From contig CAJONF010000116.1 in assembly GCA_905236665.1 (NCBI GenBank), forward strand, positions 1 through 5,745: a DNA stretch of 5,745 nt, in the 5' to 3' direction. Numbering within the stretch: the stretch's first letter is position 1; every line of letters starts with the position of its first letter. Made by a program: the position numbers and the translations under genes. This stretch comes from an uncultured Selenomonadaceae bacterium. Lineage in GTDB: Bacteria > Bacillota > Negativicutes > Selenomonadales > Selenomonadaceae. Under the pieces are notes generated by a model that saw only the letters and a program-made list of their open reading frames with translations, had not been told where the DNA came from and did not search any database. This document shows, one piece after another, positions 4,957-5,745 of this stretch.

Positions 4957-5745
4957 ATGGCAAAAAAAATGAAGACGATGGATGGCAACCAGGCGGCGGC
5001 GTACATTTCCTACGCATTCACGGACGTCGCGGCGATTTATCCTATAACTCCGTCCTCGCCCATGGCTGAAGATGTCGATAATATGGCGGCAAAAGGCGTC
5101 AAAAATATTTTCGGGCAAAAAGTTCGTTTGGTAGAGTTGCAATCGGAAGGCGGCGCGGCAGGTACCGTTCACGGCTCACTTCAAGCGGGAGCTTTGACGA
5201 CAACTTACACGGCGTCGCAGGGATTCTTGCTCATGATTCCAAATCTGTACAAAATTGCGGGCGAAATGCTTCCTGGCGTTTTTCATGTGTCGGCAAGAGC
5301 GTTGGCAACTTCGACACTTAGCATTTTTGGCGATCATCAAGACGTTATGGCGGCGCGTCAAACCGGTTGCGCCATGTTTGCAGAATCAAGCGTCCAAGAG
5401 GTTATGGATTTGTCGGCTGTGGCTCATTTGGCGGCGATTAAGGGCAGAATTCCATTTATAAACTTTTTTGACGGCTTCCGCACGTCGCATGAGATTCAAA
5501 AGATTGAAATGATTGATTATGCCGACCTTGCAAAGCTTTTGGACACCGACGCGGTTGATAAATTCCGTCGCAACGCTTTAAATCCCGATCACCCCGTAAT
5601 TCGCGGCACGGCGACCAATCCCGACGTTTATTTCCAGATTCGCGAGACCGTCAATAACAATTATGAGCAACTTCCCGACATTGTCGAAGGCATTATGGCG
5701 GACGTGGCTAAAATCACGGGGCGCGAACATCATATCTTCGACTAC
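4957..5745 (+). CDS. nifJ: Pyruvate:ferredoxin (flavodoxin) oxidoreductase, N-terminal part (cut by window edge)
   Basis: This enzyme converts pyruvate and coenzyme A to acetyl-CoA and CO2 while reducing ferredoxin or flavodoxin, using thiamine diphosphate and iron-sulfur clusters in the cytoplasm of anaerobes. The window holds 263 of the roughly 1,170-1,200 residues usual for the single-chain form, essentially the first domain. The N-terminus MAKKMKTMDGNQAAAYISYA is characteristic. T31 in AAIYPITPSSP, E64 in LQSEGGAAG and R114 in VSARAL match the position and identity of active-site residues Thr31, Glu64 and Arg114 known from the Desulfovibrio africanus enzyme. GDHQDVMAARQTG (125-137), FFDGFRTSHE (170-179) and NPDHPVIRGTA (209-219) are also typical. 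It has its own promoter and appears independent of the upstream operon. No frameshift or stop is seen. The symbol could equally be por or porA depending on naming; a nitrogen-fixation role is not implied. Confidence 0.96.
   Translation, partial: MAKKMKTMDGNQAAAYISYAFTDVAAIYPITPSSPMAEDVDNMAAKGVKNIFGQKVRLVELQSEGGAAGTVHGSLQAGALTTTYTASQGFLLMIPNLYKIAGEMLPGVFHVSARALATSTLSIFGDHQDVMAARQTGCAMFAESSVQEVMDLSAVAHLAAIKGRIPFINFFDGFRTSHEIQKIEMIDYADLAKLLDTDAVDKFRRNALNPDHPVIRGTATNPDVYFQIRETVNNNYEQLPDIVEGIMADVAKITGREHHIFDY

Noticed and set aside
4851..5069. GTG-started 72-residue frame between the aminotransferase and the oxidoreductase
   Set aside because: It has no Shine-Dalgarno sequence, runs through the promoter of the next gene and continues out of frame for over 100 bases into the oxidoreductase, which is unmistakably coding in the other frame.
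1..5745. CRISPR arrays, tRNA genes, insertion sequences or long direct repeats
   Set aside because: No regularly spaced repeats, cloverleaf-like segments, transposase motifs or terminal inverted repeats were seen on either strand; nearly all the window is accounted for by five genes.

Overview
The window carries five protein-coding genes: three complete or near-complete ones in the middle and one gene cut by each edge. No RNA genes, CRISPR arrays, insertion sequences or attachment sites were seen. The gene content suggests an anaerobic bacterium with an outer membrane. A one-piece pyruvate:ferredoxin oxidoreductase points to anaerobic metabolism. An HlyD/AcrA-type periplasmic adaptor with a long coiled-coil hairpin normally docks onto an outer-membrane TolC-like channel. 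A diderm Firmicute (Negativicutes) would fit this mix and the AT-tract-rich spacers, but that assignment is inference only.

Layout. On the minus strand, reading leftward from about 1860, lies an efflux or export operon: a membrane-fusion (adaptor) protein (732-1826), then after an 8-base gap an ABC-2 type permease (723 to beyond position 1). The ATPase subunit is not in the window. The spacer at about 1827-1960 is a divergent control region, with an extended -10 facing left and a TATAAT facing right. On the plus strand follow a secreted M48-family zinc metalloprotease with C-terminal TPR repeats (1961-3721) and a DegT/DnrJ/EryC1/StrS-type PLP-dependent sugar aminotransferase (3708-4844). The aminotransferase start overlaps the protease end by 14 bases, so the pair is probably translationally coupled. 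A 112-base spacer with a good sigma-70 type promoter (4879-4907) then leads to the first 263 codons of pyruvate:ferredoxin oxidoreductase (4957 to beyond 5745).

How the genes work together. The two minus-strand genes are two parts of one trans-envelope ABC exporter. The protease and aminotransferase form a second transcription unit, which joins an envelope protease/TPR scaffold to an enzyme that usually builds amino sugars for surface polysaccharides. A shared role in the cell envelope is plausible but unproven. The oxidoreductase is a separate housekeeping gene of central carbon metabolism. No overtly novel system is visible. The points most worth a second look are the coupled protease-aminotransferase pair, the unrecognised middle domain of the protease, its nearly leaderless start, and an altered tip motif in the adaptor.
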